Shown: positions 17,497-25,705, counted from the stretch's first letter. The stretch: 34,867 nt of DNA from CAZAGA01 sp041912175 (GCA_041912175.1 JAYRNN010000070.1:1-34867); one strand, 5' to 3'. The notes: generated by a model from the letters alone, not told the origin. Translations and numbers: made by a program.

Positions 17497-17631
17497 TTAG
17501 AATTTTGTCGCCAGCGATAGCACCATCGCCAAGATAATCATAACGCTAATGACGAGAAAGATGATCTGCTGGATGCGCAAATTGCGCATCTCGCTTTTCG
17601 ATTTGCCTTGGTTCTTTTTATTATTAGCCAC
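17497..17631 (-). CDS. Small single-pass membrane protein (44 aa)
   Basis: A GTG at 17631, with GAGG about 9 bases upstream, opens a 44-codon frame ending in TAA at 17497-17499. The peptide begins with a Lys/Asn-rich hydrophilic stretch (ANNKKNQGKSKSEMRNLR) and continues with a hydrophobic helix (about residues 22-41, IIFLVISVMIILAMVLSLA), then ends TKF. The start lies 16 bases after the uvrC stop, so it is the last gene of that transcript. Charge pattern suggests an N-in membrane anchor. No family was recognised. The ribosome site, spacing and clean amphipathic layout support a real gene. Confidence 0.65.
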   Translation of the reverse strand: MANNKKNQGKSKSEMRNLRIQQIIFLVISVMIILAMVLSLATKF

Positions 17632-17647
17632 GATTCGTTCCTCAACC

Positions 17648-19510
17648 TCAATCCAAATTTTCCTTAAGCGCCTGCGCCAGAGATGGAGTAATCCCAGGCA
17701 CAGCCGTCAATTCTTCTACAGTTGCATCCCGAATATCTGCAACTGAACCGAAGCGATTTAGCAGGACTTTGCGCTTGGCTGGCCCAATCCCGGGGACTTT
17801 GTCAAGCTGTGAAGCGATGCCGGCCTTCGTGCGCCGGTTGCGATGAGCTGTTATCGCCGAGCGATGGGCCTCATCGCGTATGCGCTGGATCAAGTAAAAT
17901 CCTTGAGATTGGCGCGGCAGCAGCAGCGATTCGGTTCGCCCTGGGATGAATAATTCTTCGTTTTGTTTAGCCAGGCTGACAACGGGCACGACTTCCAACA
18001 AGCTAAAATGATCCAGCACCGATACCGCGCGCGCAAGTTGACCCTTGCCGCCATCTATCATTAACAGGTCTGGCAGAAGCGCAAAAGCCGGGTCGATCTT
18101 TTTGCCCGGCGTCTCGCTGACTTCCTGAGCCGCTTTCCAACGGTTAAAACGCCGGGTGAGCACCTCTTCCATACTGGCGAAGTCATCCGGTCCGCTTACA
18201 CTGCGAATATTGAAGCGCCGGTAGTAGCTTTTCTTGGGGATTCCTTGCTCGAATACCACCATGCTGCCCACCGCGGCCGTCCCCTGCGTGTTCGATATAT
18301 CATAACATTCGATCCGGTTGAGCAGGTTAGGCAGTTCCAGAGCATCTCGTAACTCTGCCAGCGCTTGCTCTTGTCGCACTCGATCCGTTTCCCACTGAAC
18401 TTGCAAGCTATGCAACGTCTCAGCGGCATTTTCCGCCGCCATCTGGATCAACTCTTGCTGGACGCCGTGCCGCGGCACAAGGATTTCAACAACCCCGTCT
18501 TCGCGTTTCTGTCCCAGCCATTGACGAATAATGTTCGCTTCCTCGACCTCTTCCGGCAGCAACACCTGTGGCGGCACGCTAGGCGCCTGGTCATAAAACT
18601 GTTTCAGGAACTCCGCCATCACGTCTGCATCGCTGACATTGGTCGCGCCTTCAAGCAAGAAATAATCTCGACCAATCAGCTTCCCGCCGCGAATAAAAAA
18701 CACTTGTACACAGGCTTCGCCGTCAGAACGAGCCAAGGCCAACACATCTGAGTCAATATAATCCGCTGAAATCACCTTCTGGCGCTCGACTACATTCTCG
18801 ATAGCCCGAATTTGATCCCTTAAAGCCGCTGCACGCTCATAGCGCAGTTCTTCGGCAGCGTGTTCCATCTCAATTTGCAGGCGAGATACGATTGGTTCCG
18901 TGCGCCCTTGCAAAAACTGGCTGAGATCATCGATCATTTGGCGATAAGTTGCCTGGTCGACTGCGCCGATACAAGGCGCGCAACACAACTTGATATCGTG
19001 ATAAAGGCAAGCACGCTCATCTTGACCAGTTATCTCACGGTCACAGGTCAAGTAAGGGAAGATGCGCCGCAGCACGTCCAAAGTTTGGTGGACAGCCCAC
19101 ACACTGGTATAAGGGCCATAATAGCGCGAACCATCCTGTACCATCTGCCGCGTGACGGTTACCTTTGGATATGGACTTGCCCAGTGTACTTTGATATATG
19201 GGTAGCGTTTATCATCCTTCAAGCGCACATTGAAATGCGGGCGATTCTTCTTGATTAGGTTCATCTCTAGGATCAACGCTTCCAACTCGGAGCCAACCAC
19301 GATCCATTCGATGTTGGCGATATTCTGAACCAGCTTTTGGGTACGAGGGTGCTGCTGAGATGTCGCGTGAAAATACGATCGCACCCGGTTGCGCAGGTTA
19401 ATCGCTTTGCCAACGTAAATAACCTTACCGCCGGCATCCTTCATTATATAAACGCCTGGTTTGGTTGGTAAAGTATTCAGGGTAGCTTCAAGATGCTCTG
19501 GTCTCGACAT
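17648..19510 (-). CDS. uvrC: UvrABC system protein C (excinuclease subunit)
   Basis: This 620-residue nucleotide excision repair nuclease shows the GIY-YIG domain at residues 14-95 (KPGVYIMKDAGGKVIYVGKA), a Cys cluster (CDREITG...CLYHDIKLCCAPC), a UVR helix pair that binds UvrB (about 200-235), the RNase H-like endonuclease domain (ECYDISNTQGTAAVGSMVVF) and tandem helix-hairpin-helix motifs at the C-terminus (VPGIGPAKRKVLL, VPGITPSLAQAL). It makes both incisions around a lesion marked by UvrA and UvrB. The start has no clear ribosome site, but a TAGAAT box lies 9 bases upstream, which would fit a leaderless message. A small membrane peptide gene follows directly. Confidence 0.97.
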   Translation of the reverse strand: MSRPEHLEATLNTLPTKPGVYIMKDAGGKVIYVGKAINLRNRVRSYFHATSQQHPRTQKLVQNIANIEWIVVGSELEALILEMNLIKKNRPHFNVRLKDDKRYPYIKVHWASPYPKVTVTRQMVQDGSRYYGPYTSVWAVHQTLDVLRRIFPYLTCDREITGQDERACLYHDIKLCCAPCIGAVDQATYRQMIDDLSQFLQGRTEPIVSRLQIEMEHAAEELRYERAAALRDQIRAIENVVERQKVISADYIDSDVLALARSDGEACVQVFFIRGGKLIGRDYFLLEGATNVSDADVMAEFLKQFYDQAPSVPPQVLLPEEVEEANIIRQWLGQKREDGVVEILVPRHGVQQELIQMAAENAAETLHSLQVQWETDRVRQEQALAELRDALELPNLLNRIECYDISNTQGTAAVGSMVVFEQGIPKKSYYRRFNIRSVSGPDDFASMEEVLTRRFNRWKAAQEVSETPGKKIDPAFALLPDLLMIDGGKGQLARAVSVLDHFSLLEVVPVVSLAKQNEELFIPGRTESLLLPRQSQGFYLIQRIRDEAHRSAITAHRNRRTKAGIASQLDKVPGIGPAKRKVLLNRFGSVADIRDATVEELTAVPGITPSLAQALKENLD

Positions 19511-19553
19511 TTCTTTACAATTCTAACACAAGCAAAATCAATGCCTTTCATCG

Positions 19554-19583
19554 TTGATAGAAATCCAGACGAAACGTGATACA
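19554..19583 (+). promoter_or_regulatory. Possible promoter of pncC
   Basis: TTGATA (19554-19559) and GATACA (19578-19583) are 18 bases apart on the plus strand, upstream of pncC. The -10 box is imperfect, so the call is tentative. Confidence 0.35.
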
Positions 19584-19648
19584 CTGCATCACAACCCATG
19601 TGGGCATCCGACATTATGACCAGTTAAATCGCTCAAGGAGAAAACGAT

Positions 19649-20137
19649 TTGTCAGGCGCAAAAACCCTTGAAATTGAGATCGGCGAATTGCTGCGAATGC
19701 GTAAATGGCATATGGCGACTGCTGAATCGTGCACCGGTGGTTTGATCGGTCACCGCTTAACGAATGTGGCTGGATCTTCTGACTATTATTTGGGCGGAAT
19801 TATCGCCTACGCGAACGAAGTGAAGATGAATCAGTTGGGTGTTCGCCCTACGACGCTGGAGCGGTTCGGCGCAGTCAGCCAGGAGACAGTGCTTGAAATG
19901 GCGCGTGGTGTACGTCAAAGGTTAGGCGCCGAAGTTGGCATATCAGTCAGTGGAATTGCTGGCCCCAGCGGCGGCAGCCCGGACAAACCGATCGGCTTGA
20001 CCTGGATCGGCTTGAGCGGGCTAGATTACGAACAAGCCTGGCGCTATATCTGGAAGGGCGATCGGTTGCAGGTTAAAGAACAAACCGCCAAGCAAGCGCT
20101 TATCTTGCTAAAAGAATATTTGAGAAGACTTCCTTAG
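19649..20137 (+). CDS. pncC: Nicotinamide-nucleotide amidohydrolase (PncC / CinA C-terminal domain)
   Basis: This 162-residue stand-alone CinA C-terminal domain shows AESCTGGLIGHRLTNVAGSS, GGIIAYANEVK, LGV...FGAVSQETVLEMA and SVSGIAGPSGGSPDKPIG. PncC deamidates nicotinamide mononucleotide to nicotinate mononucleotide in NAD salvage. The N-terminal ADP-ribose pyrophosphatase domain of full CinA is absent. The start is TTG, with AAGGAG eight bases before it; no ATG fits. The gene converges on metG and the two stops overlap by 4 bases. Confidence 0.93.
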   Translation: MSGAKTLEIEIGELLRMRKWHMATAESCTGGLIGHRLTNVAGSSDYYLGGIIAYANEVKMNQLGVRPTTLERFGAVSQETVLEMARGVRQRLGAEVGISVSGIAGPSGGSPDKPIGLTWIGLSGLDYEQAWRYIWKGDRLQVKEQTAKQALILLKEYLRRLP

Positions 20138-21915
20138 CCCATACGGGCGCGCTCCTCCTCAATAATCTTCGGTTCCAGCTTTTTAAATAACGGCCCAGGC
20201 TGTTGCAAGGGGCGACCGGGCTCCAATTGACTGGGCTGCCATTTGCCGCTGGCCTGAGCAGGATGGTACCGTAGCACGGCGTGCTCGCCCAAGTTATCAG
20301 AAACGCTCTCAACTGCCTGCTCGCCGAATAAGGGTTGTAGATAACCCAGGTAGCTGTGCAGGCGGTCGCAGGTGAAAGGTAGGAATGGGGACAAGAGTAC
20401 TTTCAAGTTGTCAACTGCTCTCAATCCGGTATAGACGGACTTGGCGGCGGCTTCCTTATCCGATTTGATTTCAAACCAAGGCGCAGCTTTATCCAGGTAT
20501 TTATTAACTTCGGCGGCCAACCTGAAAGCCTCGTTCAGCGCCGCCCGCAGGCGCACTGATTCCAGGTGTTCACCAACCGTCTGAAAACCCGCCTGGACGG
20601 TCTCCAAGATCTCCAGGTCGGCTGGGCGCAGCTCACCCGGCTGTGGAACAAGTCCATCCCAATTTCGATAGGCAAAGGAAAGTACACGATTGGCAAGGTT
20701 GCCCCAGGTGGCCACCAACTCATCGTTGTTGCGGCGCACGAAATCCTCCCAGGCCCAGTCCGTATCTTTGGATTCTGGCATATTGGCCGTCAGGTAATAC
20801 CGCAAGGAATCAGGGTCATAGCGGCTGAGGAAGTCTAACCCCCATACCGCCCAGTTACGGCTACCCGAGATTTTTTTGCCCTCCATATTCATAAATTCAT
20901 TGGCCGGCACGTCATAGGGCAAGGTCAGGCGTTTACCGGGTTGTTCGCAAAAATACTCGCCAAAAGCCTCGCCGGCGCCAGAAAGCTGTCCCGGCCAGAT
21001 AACAGCGTGGAAGGGAATATTATCTTTGCCGATGAAATAGTAAGTGCGAGCCTGGGGGTTGAACCAAAATTCTTGCCAGGCATCCGGCCGCCCTGAGAGC
21101 TTCGCCCATTCGATCGCCGCCGATAGGTAACCGATGACAGCCTCGAACCAGACATAAAGCCGCTTTCCTTCCCAACCATCCACAGGAACCGGAATCCCCC
21201 AATCCAGATCGCGTGTAATCGCCCGCCCGTGCAAATCCTCAGCCAAGATTTGGCCGAGCGACTGGCGAATTACATTCGGACGCCAATAACTTTCACGTTT
21301 GCGCAGGAAATCTATAATTCCAGGTTGCAGAGCGCCCAAGTCCAAGAAGAAATGTTCAGTTTCTCGCAATTCTGGGGTCGAGCCATCGATCTTCGAGCGT
21401 GGGTTGATCAATAGGGTGGCATCCAATAGCGTTCCGCAACTATCGCATTGATCACCGCGAGCGTTGGTATAGCCGCAGATATAGCATGTGCCTTCGACAT
21501 AACGGTCGGGAAGAAAACGGCGCTGGGAGGGTGCATACCACTGCTGCTGTTTCTCCGCATAGAGATAGCCGTTTTTCTTTAGTGATAGGAAGATCAACTG
21601 AGAGACTTTGAAATGGTTTTCAGTGTGCGTACTGGTAAAAAGATCGTAGGTCAAACCAAGTTTCTCGAACAATTCTAGAAAGCCGGCGTGAAAATTTTGA
21701 TACACTTCCAATGGGGAGGTTCCATCTGCATCTGCGCGCACCGTAACTGGCGTCCCATGGGCATCTGATCCAGAGACCATGATCACCCGGTTGCCCTTTA
21801 ATCGTTGATAGCGAGCGAAGATATCTGCCGGAAGATATGAACCTGTGATATTTCCGACGTGAATTTGGGAGTTAGCGTACGGCCAGGCGACCGCTACGAG
21901 GATATTTTCTGACAT
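20134..21915 (-). CDS. metG: Methionyl-tRNA synthetase
   Basis: This is a 593-residue class I aminoacyl-tRNA synthetase. The HIGH-type motif is QIHVGN near residue 20, followed by SGSDAHGTP. The zinc knuckle CYIC...CDSC lies in the connective domain near 143-160, and VWFEAVIGYLSAAIEW is characteristic of MetRS. The KMSKS loop near residue 348 reads KKISGSRN, a deviation of the type seen in the KFSxSRN subgroup. The C-terminal anticodon-binding helical domain is present, but no EMAP-II/Trbp111 dimerisation domain follows. It charges tRNA-Met and initiator tRNA. Start ATG is preceded by GGAGG. A terminator hairpin separates it from the sigma-factor region. Confidence 0.96.
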   Translation of the reverse strand: MSENILVAVAWPYANSQIHVGNITGSYLPADIFARYQRLKGNRVIMVSGSDAHGTPVTVRADADGTSPLEVYQNFHAGFLELFEKLGLTYDLFTSTHTENHFKVSQLIFLSLKKNGYLYAEKQQQWYAPSQRRFLPDRYVEGTCYICGYTNARGDQCDSCGTLLDATLLINPRSKIDGSTPELRETEHFFLDLGALQPGIIDFLRKRESYWRPNVIRQSLGQILAEDLHGRAITRDLDWGIPVPVDGWEGKRLYVWFEAVIGYLSAAIEWAKLSGRPDAWQEFWFNPQARTYYFIGKDNIPFHAVIWPGQLSGAGEAFGEYFCEQPGKRLTLPYDVPANEFMNMEGKKISGSRNWAVWGLDFLSRYDPDSLRYYLTANMPESKDTDWAWEDFVRRNNDELVATWGNLANRVLSFAYRNWDGLVPQPGELRPADLEILETVQAGFQTVGEHLESVRLRAALNEAFRLAAEVNKYLDKAAPWFEIKSDKEAAAKSVYTGLRAVDNLKVLLSPFLPFTCDRLHSYLGYLQPLFGEQAVESVSDNLGEHAVLRYHPAQASGKWQPSQLEPGRPLQQPGPLFKKLEPKIIEEERARMG

Positions 21916-21954
21916 TGCGAACCTCCAAATAAATCAAAAATGCAAAAATGAAAA

Positions 21955-21976
21955 GGCTGTCCAAAATCGGACAGCC
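21955..21976. terminator. Rho-independent terminator between the sigma-factor region and metG
   Basis: An 8-base-pair GC-rich stem, GGCTGTCC/GGACAGCC, has a 6-base loop. On the minus strand it is followed by TTTTCATTTTT, and on the plus strand by CCTTTT. It should end minus-strand transcripts from the rpoD/small-ORF unit before metG. Confidence 0.85.
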
Positions 21977-22031
21977 CCTTTTCTATCAACTATAGGCATT
22001 CAATTGCCCTTGTCGTTCCGGCTGCCCAATC

Positions 22032-22130
22032 CTAGGCGTGCAAAACCATGACCATGCGGCACATCGCTTTCATATCGTGCATGATCATAAAGGCCTGGTT
22101 GGCGGCAAAGATACGTACAGGGGCTTTCAT
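22032..22130 (-). CDS. Candidate small Met-rich protein (32 aa) downstream of rpoD
   Basis: A short frame runs from ATG at 22130 to TAG at 22032. AAGGGATG lies just upstream as a ribosome site. The 32-residue peptide starts MKAPVRIFAANQAF and then has Met at 15, 17, 20, 23, 26 and 28, with Cys24, His18 and His31. It sits in its own unit: a TTGACT-17-TAAAAT promoter overlaps the rpoD stop, and a strong terminator follows at 21955-21976. No homologue was recognised. The transcript could equally be a small RNA, with the frame being chance. Confidence 0.35.
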   Translation of the reverse strand: MKAPVRIFAANQAFMIMHDMKAMCRMVMVLHA

Positions 22131-22158
22131 CAGTTCATCCCTTATATCAATCAAAGCA

Positions 22159-22187
22159 ATTTTATATCGCAACGGAAATTTAGTCAA
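22159..22187 (-). promoter_or_regulatory. Promoter overlapping the rpoD stop codon
   Basis: On the minus strand TTGACT (22182-22187) and TAAAAT (22159-22164) are 17 bases apart. The -35 box includes bases of the rpoD TGA stop. It would start a transcript of about 200 bases ending at the terminator 21955-21976 and containing the small Met-rich frame. Confidence 0.55.
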
Positions 22188-23356
22188 CCAGTATATTCAC
22201 GCAGCAAACGCGCGACGCATGGTTGGCGCAAGTGGCGCAGCGCTTTTCCTTCGATCTGACGGATACGCTCACGCGTCAGGCCGAACTTCTGGCCAACTTC
22301 TTCCAACGTGTACGGCCGATCCTGCCCTAACCCAAAGCGTAGTTTTAATATTCTGGCTTCGCGTGGCGATAATGTAGATAAAACCTGATCGACTCGCTCG
22401 CGCAGCATATTCTGATAGACGATTTGGGCCGGGCTGGGAGAGTTTTCATCTTCCACATACATTCCAAAGTCCGAGTCTTCTTCATCACCCACTGGCATTT
22501 CAAGTGATACCGTTGGCTGGGCAACCTGGAGCATCCAGGAAACCTTATCTGCATCCAAATCCAAATGTCCAGCAATTTCGTCTACAGTAGCGGTGCGGCC
22601 GAGCTCCTGCTCCAATTCTTGCGAAGCTTTGTATAACTGCCGCAGACGGTCGGCCATATGTACGGGGACACGAATGGTACGGCTTTGGTCTGCAATCGCG
22701 CGCGTAATACTTTGCCGGATCCACCAGGTAGCATAGGTTGAAAAGCGAAAACCACGCCGGTAATCATATTTTTCGACAGCCCGAATTAAGCCAAGATTGC
22801 CCTCCTGGATCAGGTCCAGGAATGGCACACCATGCCCGATATACTTTCGGGCCACGCTGACTACCAGGCGGGTATTCGCTTTTATGAGATAATCGCGGGC
22901 GACAAAACCATCTGCGATAACCGCCTGCAGATCTTTATGGCGATGGGCGCCAATCCGGCCATTAGCCTTAATTAACTCCACACGGCTATTTTGGGCCAGC
23001 TCCATGCGCTTAGCAAGATCTAGTTCCTCCTCAACCGACAGCAAAGGCACGCGAGACATTTCCTTCAGATATAGACTGACGGAATCATCTACAGGTATAT
23101 ATTCAAGGTCAGCAAAATCTTCTAATTCGTCGCTCTCCATCGCCAGTGAAATCAGCGAATCGCTCCCCGCTTCGACGATATCGATGCCGCTCAGACGCAG
23201 CATTTCGACAAGCAGAGCGACTTGCTCTGCATCAATACGCTCACCCGTATCCGCTTCGAATACATCTTCAGAGGTCAGGTAGCCCTGTACTTCGGCCTTT
23301 TCTAACAATATTCCCAACAACTTTTTGTTAATCGGGTTGCGATCAGGGATGGCCAT
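22184..23356 (-). CDS. rpoD: Primary RNA polymerase sigma factor (RpoD/SigA)
   Basis: This 390-residue group 1 sigma-70 protein has a region 1.1-like N-terminus (INKKLLGILLEKAEVQGYLTSEDV). Region 1.2-2 includes DSVSLYLKEMSRVPLLS, DLIQEGNLGLIRAVEKYDYRRGFRFSTYATWWIRQ-type core-binding and -10 recognition helices. Region 3 is followed by region 4.2 with LEEVGQKFGLTRERIRQIE. It directs transcription from -35/-10 promoters like those found elsewhere in the window. AGGAGG stands 7 bases before the ATG, inside a potential small hairpin. The DUF177 gene is upstream in the same direction. Confidence 0.94.
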   Translation of the reverse strand: MAIPDRNPINKKLLGILLEKAEVQGYLTSEDVFEADTGERIDAEQVALLVEMLRLSGIDIVEAGSDSLISLAMESDELEDFADLEYIPVDDSVSLYLKEMSRVPLLSVEEELDLAKRMELAQNSRVELIKANGRIGAHRHKDLQAVIADGFVARDYLIKANTRLVVSVARKYIGHGVPFLDLIQEGNLGLIRAVEKYDYRRGFRFSTYATWWIRQSITRAIADQSRTIRVPVHMADRLRQLYKASQELEQELGRTATVDEIAGHLDLDADKVSWMLQVAQPTVSLEMPVGDEEDSDFGMYVEDENSPSPAQIVYQNMLRERVDQVLSTLSPREARILKLRFGLGQDRPYTLEEVGQKFGLTRERIRQIEGKALRHLRQPCVARLLREYTG

Positions 23357-23413
23357 GCACTGTCCTCCTGTAATGGACAGGGATTATTTCAAGATGATCG
23401 AATAAAAAAATCC

Positions 23414-23941
23414 TTACGATAAATCTTGCTCTTTGTTCAGGAGTGATTTTAAAATATCTAAACGGGGATCAACAACATCCTCTTCATGATTACAAATCGC
23501 TTCATTAATATTATTTCCACAAATCGGACATAATCCTTTACAATCGTCACGGCACAGCGGGCTGATGGGAATTGCCAGGAGCATTTCTTCGCGAACGAAT
23601 GGCTCTAGGTCGATTTTGCCGTTTTCTGGCACGAGCAGGCCCGTTTCTGTGGTCGAGTTGCGGTTAAAGGCATATAATTCTGTAAAATCGATCTCGAGTG
23701 GCTGATAGAATTCATTCAGGCAGCGGACACATTCGGCGAGGATCTCAGCGCGTAGGTGCACCTGGACTAACAATCCTTGGGTCGCCCGGGTTACACGGAT
23801 GACCCCGGTAAAATTATTAAGATCAAGATCAGGAGACAGGGAAACGGAAGGGACTTCAAATGGGAAATCCCGGACGTAACCGACATTTTCATGTATGATA
23901 AAACCGACATTTAGCCGAAGGAGATCGCGTGGGTTAGACAC
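23414..23941 (-). CDS. YceD/DUF177 family protein
   Basis: This protein of about 175 residues has the DUF177 signature: a Cys pair in ECVRCL mid-protein, and CRDDCKGLCPICGNNIN...C near the C-terminus, which probably binds zinc. YceD proteins are usually encoded next to rpmF (ribosomal protein L32) and have been linked to 23S rRNA or ribosome assembly. Here rpmF is absent and the sigma factor gene follows 57 bases later. A GTG at 23941 is preferred, with AGGA about 10 bases upstream; a TTG at 23947 is the alternative. A TG-A-TATAAT extended -10 box lies upstream. Confidence 0.87.
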   Translation of the reverse strand: MSNPRDLLRLNVGFIIHENVGYVRDFPFEVPSVSLSPDLDLNNFTGVIRVTRATQGLLVQVHLRAEILAECVRCLNEFYQPLEIDFTELYAFNRNSTTETGLLVPENGKIDLEPFVREEMLLAIPISPLCRDDCKGLCPICGNNINEAICNHEEDVVDPRLDILKSLLNKEQDLS

Positions 23942-23971
23942 CGGCAATAAATCCTATTATCAATGCCACCG

Positions 23972-23980
23972 ATTATATCA
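23972..23980 (-). promoter_or_regulatory. Extended -10 promoter of the DUF177 gene
   Basis: The minus strand reads TGATATAAT, a perfect -10 hexamer (23972-23977) with the TG extension. No good -35 box is present, as is usual for extended -10 promoters. Confidence 0.5.
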
Positions 23981-24004
23981 TGTGATAAGCTGTCTGGAGA
24001 TTCA

Positions 24005-24613
24005 ATGTCTATACTACTTTTAGCCAGTAACAACCAGGGAAAACTGGTTGAAATTCAAGCCCTGCTACAAAATATGGGTTTCGAGTTATTAACTCCTGAC
24101 ATGTTGGGGATAAAAATGCAAGTGGAAGAAGATGGACGAACTTATGCCGAAAACGCCGCACGCAAAGCAGTGGCTTACGCCAATGCAAGCGGGCTGCTGA
24201 CCTTGGGCGATGACTCTGGTCTCGAAGTCGATGCGCTCGGCGGCGCGCCAGGTTTATATTCAGCACGTTTCTCTCCAAAGACAGGCGCGACCGATGCCGA
24301 CCGGCGGGCATATTTATTGGAGAGGCTAAGCGGAATCCCGGAGCCTTGGACAGCTCGATTCCGTTGTGTGATCGCGTTGGCCGCACCGGGTGGAGAATTA
24401 TTTTTCACAGAGGGGATTTGCCCTGGGCAGGTGATCTCAGAAGAACGCGGCCAGAACGGCTTCGGATACGACCCGATCTTTTTGCTGACTGAACTCGGCA
24501 AGACGATGGCTGAGCTGAATATGTCTGAGAAAAACCAGCTCAGCCATCGCGCCCGCGCCATTATGGCCGCCCGGTCGCTGTTGTTCGAATTTCTCGACAA
24601 AGGTAAACAGTAA
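24005..24613 (+). CDS. rdgB: XTP/dITP diphosphatase (RdgB/HAM1)
   Basis: This protein of about 202 residues starts at the ATG 24005, which has GGAGA just upstream; an earlier in-frame ATG at 23963 has no ribosome site. Motifs are LLLASNNQGKLVEIQALL at the N-terminus, TYAENAARKA, LGDDSGLEVDALGGAPGLYSARF, NGFGYDPIF and NQLSHRARA. The enzyme hydrolyses non-canonical purine triphosphates such as XTP and dITP to monophosphates and keeps them out of DNA. The stop and the ATG of the following hydrolase share one base. Confidence 0.95.
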   Translation: MSILLLASNNQGKLVEIQALLQNMGFELLTPDMLGIKMQVEEDGRTYAENAARKAVAYANASGLLTLGDDSGLEVDALGGAPGLYSARFSPKTGATDADRRAYLLERLSGIPEPWTARFRCVIALAAPGGELFFTEGICPGQVISEERGQNGFGYDPIFLLTELGKTMAELNMSEKNQLSHRARAIMAARSLLFEFLDKGKQ

Positions 24614-25395
24614 TGCCATTCAGCGACGAACTCTACTATCAAATTCACCAGGGTGACCCGACCGGCCTGCGAACGCCGATCGTCCTGATCCACGGCGCCG
24701 GCGGAAACTACCTTTACTGGCCAAGCGAGATTCGCCGCCTGCCTGGCTTCCCGGTGTACGCTCTGGACTTACCCGGGCATGGAAAATCGGGCGGCAGCGG
24801 CCGGGCCTCCATCACTGCTTACGCGACCGCCGTTTCAACCTGGCTGGAATCGCTTGGGTTGAAGCAAGCCGTCCTGGTGGGACATTCGATGGGCAGCGCC
24901 ATCGCCGTTCAGCTCACCTTGATGATCGGCGAAGCCGTGCAAGGCCTGGTTCTTATGGCCGGCAGCGCCCGCTATCACGTTAATCCAGCCCTCCTGGAAA
25001 GCACCCGCAGCCCGGCGAACTTTCAACAGGGGGTCGAAACGATCATCCAGTGGTCTTTCGGACCGCGGGCGCCCGAGCGGCTCAAAGAGCTGGCCGCGCG
25101 GCACATGTCTGCCACAACCCCCGAAGTCCTGCACGGCGACTTTCTGGCTTGCCAGGATTTCGACCCGGCCGGAAAATTGCAAGACATCAAAGCGCCCACC
25201 CTGGTTTTATGCGGCGAAGCGGATCGAATGACACCTGTGAACCAGGCGCGCGCGTTGGCCGAGAAGATCCCAGACGCCCGCCTGGAGATCATCCCAGGGG
25301 CGGGCCACATGTTGATGATCGAACAGCCGCAGCGGACGGCGAGTTTCTTAGCGAACTTTTTACTTATTTTCCGCTACCCCGATCAGGAGATGTAG
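24613..25395 (+). CDS. Alpha/beta hydrolase
   Basis: This 260-residue alpha/beta-hydrolase-fold protein has the oxyanion region LIHGAGGNYLYWP, DLPGHGKSGG, the nucleophile elbow GHSMGS (Ser near residue 95), the acid in LCGEADRMTP near 202, and the His in GAGHMLMIEQP near 230. The triad is complete. There is no signal peptide, so it is cytoplasmic. Sequence does not tell the substrate; esters, lactones and C-C bonds are all used by this fold. It is translationally coupled to rdgB and followed by two small hairpins. Confidence 0.9.
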   Translation: MPFSDELYYQIHQGDPTGLRTPIVLIHGAGGNYLYWPSEIRRLPGFPVYALDLPGHGKSGGSGRASITAYATAVSTWLESLGLKQAVLVGHSMGSAIAVQLTLMIGEAVQGLVLMAGSARYHVNPALLESTRSPANFQQGVETIIQWSFGPRAPERLKELAARHMSATTPEVLHGDFLACQDFDPAGKLQDIKAPTLVLCGEADRMTPVNQARALAEKIPDARLEIIPGAGHMLMIEQPQRTASFLANFLLIFRYPDQEM

Positions 25396-25409
25396 CGAGG
25401 AGTCAGTCC

Positions 25410-25425
25410 GTGTCCGCCTGGACAC
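25410..25425 (+). repeat. Small inverted repeat after the hydrolase gene
   Basis: GTGTCC and GGACAC (6 base pairs, GCCT loop) lie 15 bases after the hydrolase stop. No T run follows. It may add to the terminator just downstream. Confidence 0.4.
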
Positions 25426-25442
25426 AATTCGTGGTGCAGTTT

Positions 25443-25461
25443 CCCAAGGTAGCAACTTGGG
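25443..25461 (+). terminator. Probable terminator of the rdgB-hydrolase operon
   Basis: CCCAAG/CTTGGG forms a 6-base-pair stem with a 7-base loop and is followed by TTATTTAATCT on the plus strand. The stem is short, so termination may be moderate. Confidence 0.55.
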
Positions 25462-25477
25462 TTATTTAATCTAGGGC

Positions 25478-25705
25478 TTATTCAGACACTCGGCGAAACA
25501 ATAACTCACCATCAGCATAGCGGATACGAAGCTGATCACCCTCAATCGTGTACGACTCGAATGTTGGCATGGCATTGGAAAATGCATCTTCTATCTCATT
25601 AATCCCTGACATTGAATCCGAACAATCCACCTGGGTTGCTTTCACAAATGTAATTGTGATACGGTTATTTTCAATCCGGTAATGCCCACTAACAGCGTTG
25701 CAACC
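25478..25705 (-). pseudogene. C-terminal fragment of a META-domain (HslJ-like) protein, 5' part lost
   Basis: Reading the minus strand from about 25705 to the TAA at 25478-25480 gives about 75 codons of a META domain: GCNAVSGHYRIENNRITITF, then VDCSDSMSGINEIEDAF, SYTIEGDQLRIRY and LLFRR. META domains occur in heat-inducible lipoproteins such as HslJ and in related secreted proteins. No start codon or signal peptide precedes it; the frame runs directly into transposase sequence. This is the tail of a gene broken by insertion or recombination. It is annotated as a remnant because no intact 5' end exists here. Confidence 0.75.

Noticed and set aside
22038..22259. Plus-strand frame giving a His-rich peptide
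   Set aside because: It is the mirror of the Met-rich minus-strand frame (ATG read as CAT), overlaps the 3' end of rpoD and lacks a ribosome site.
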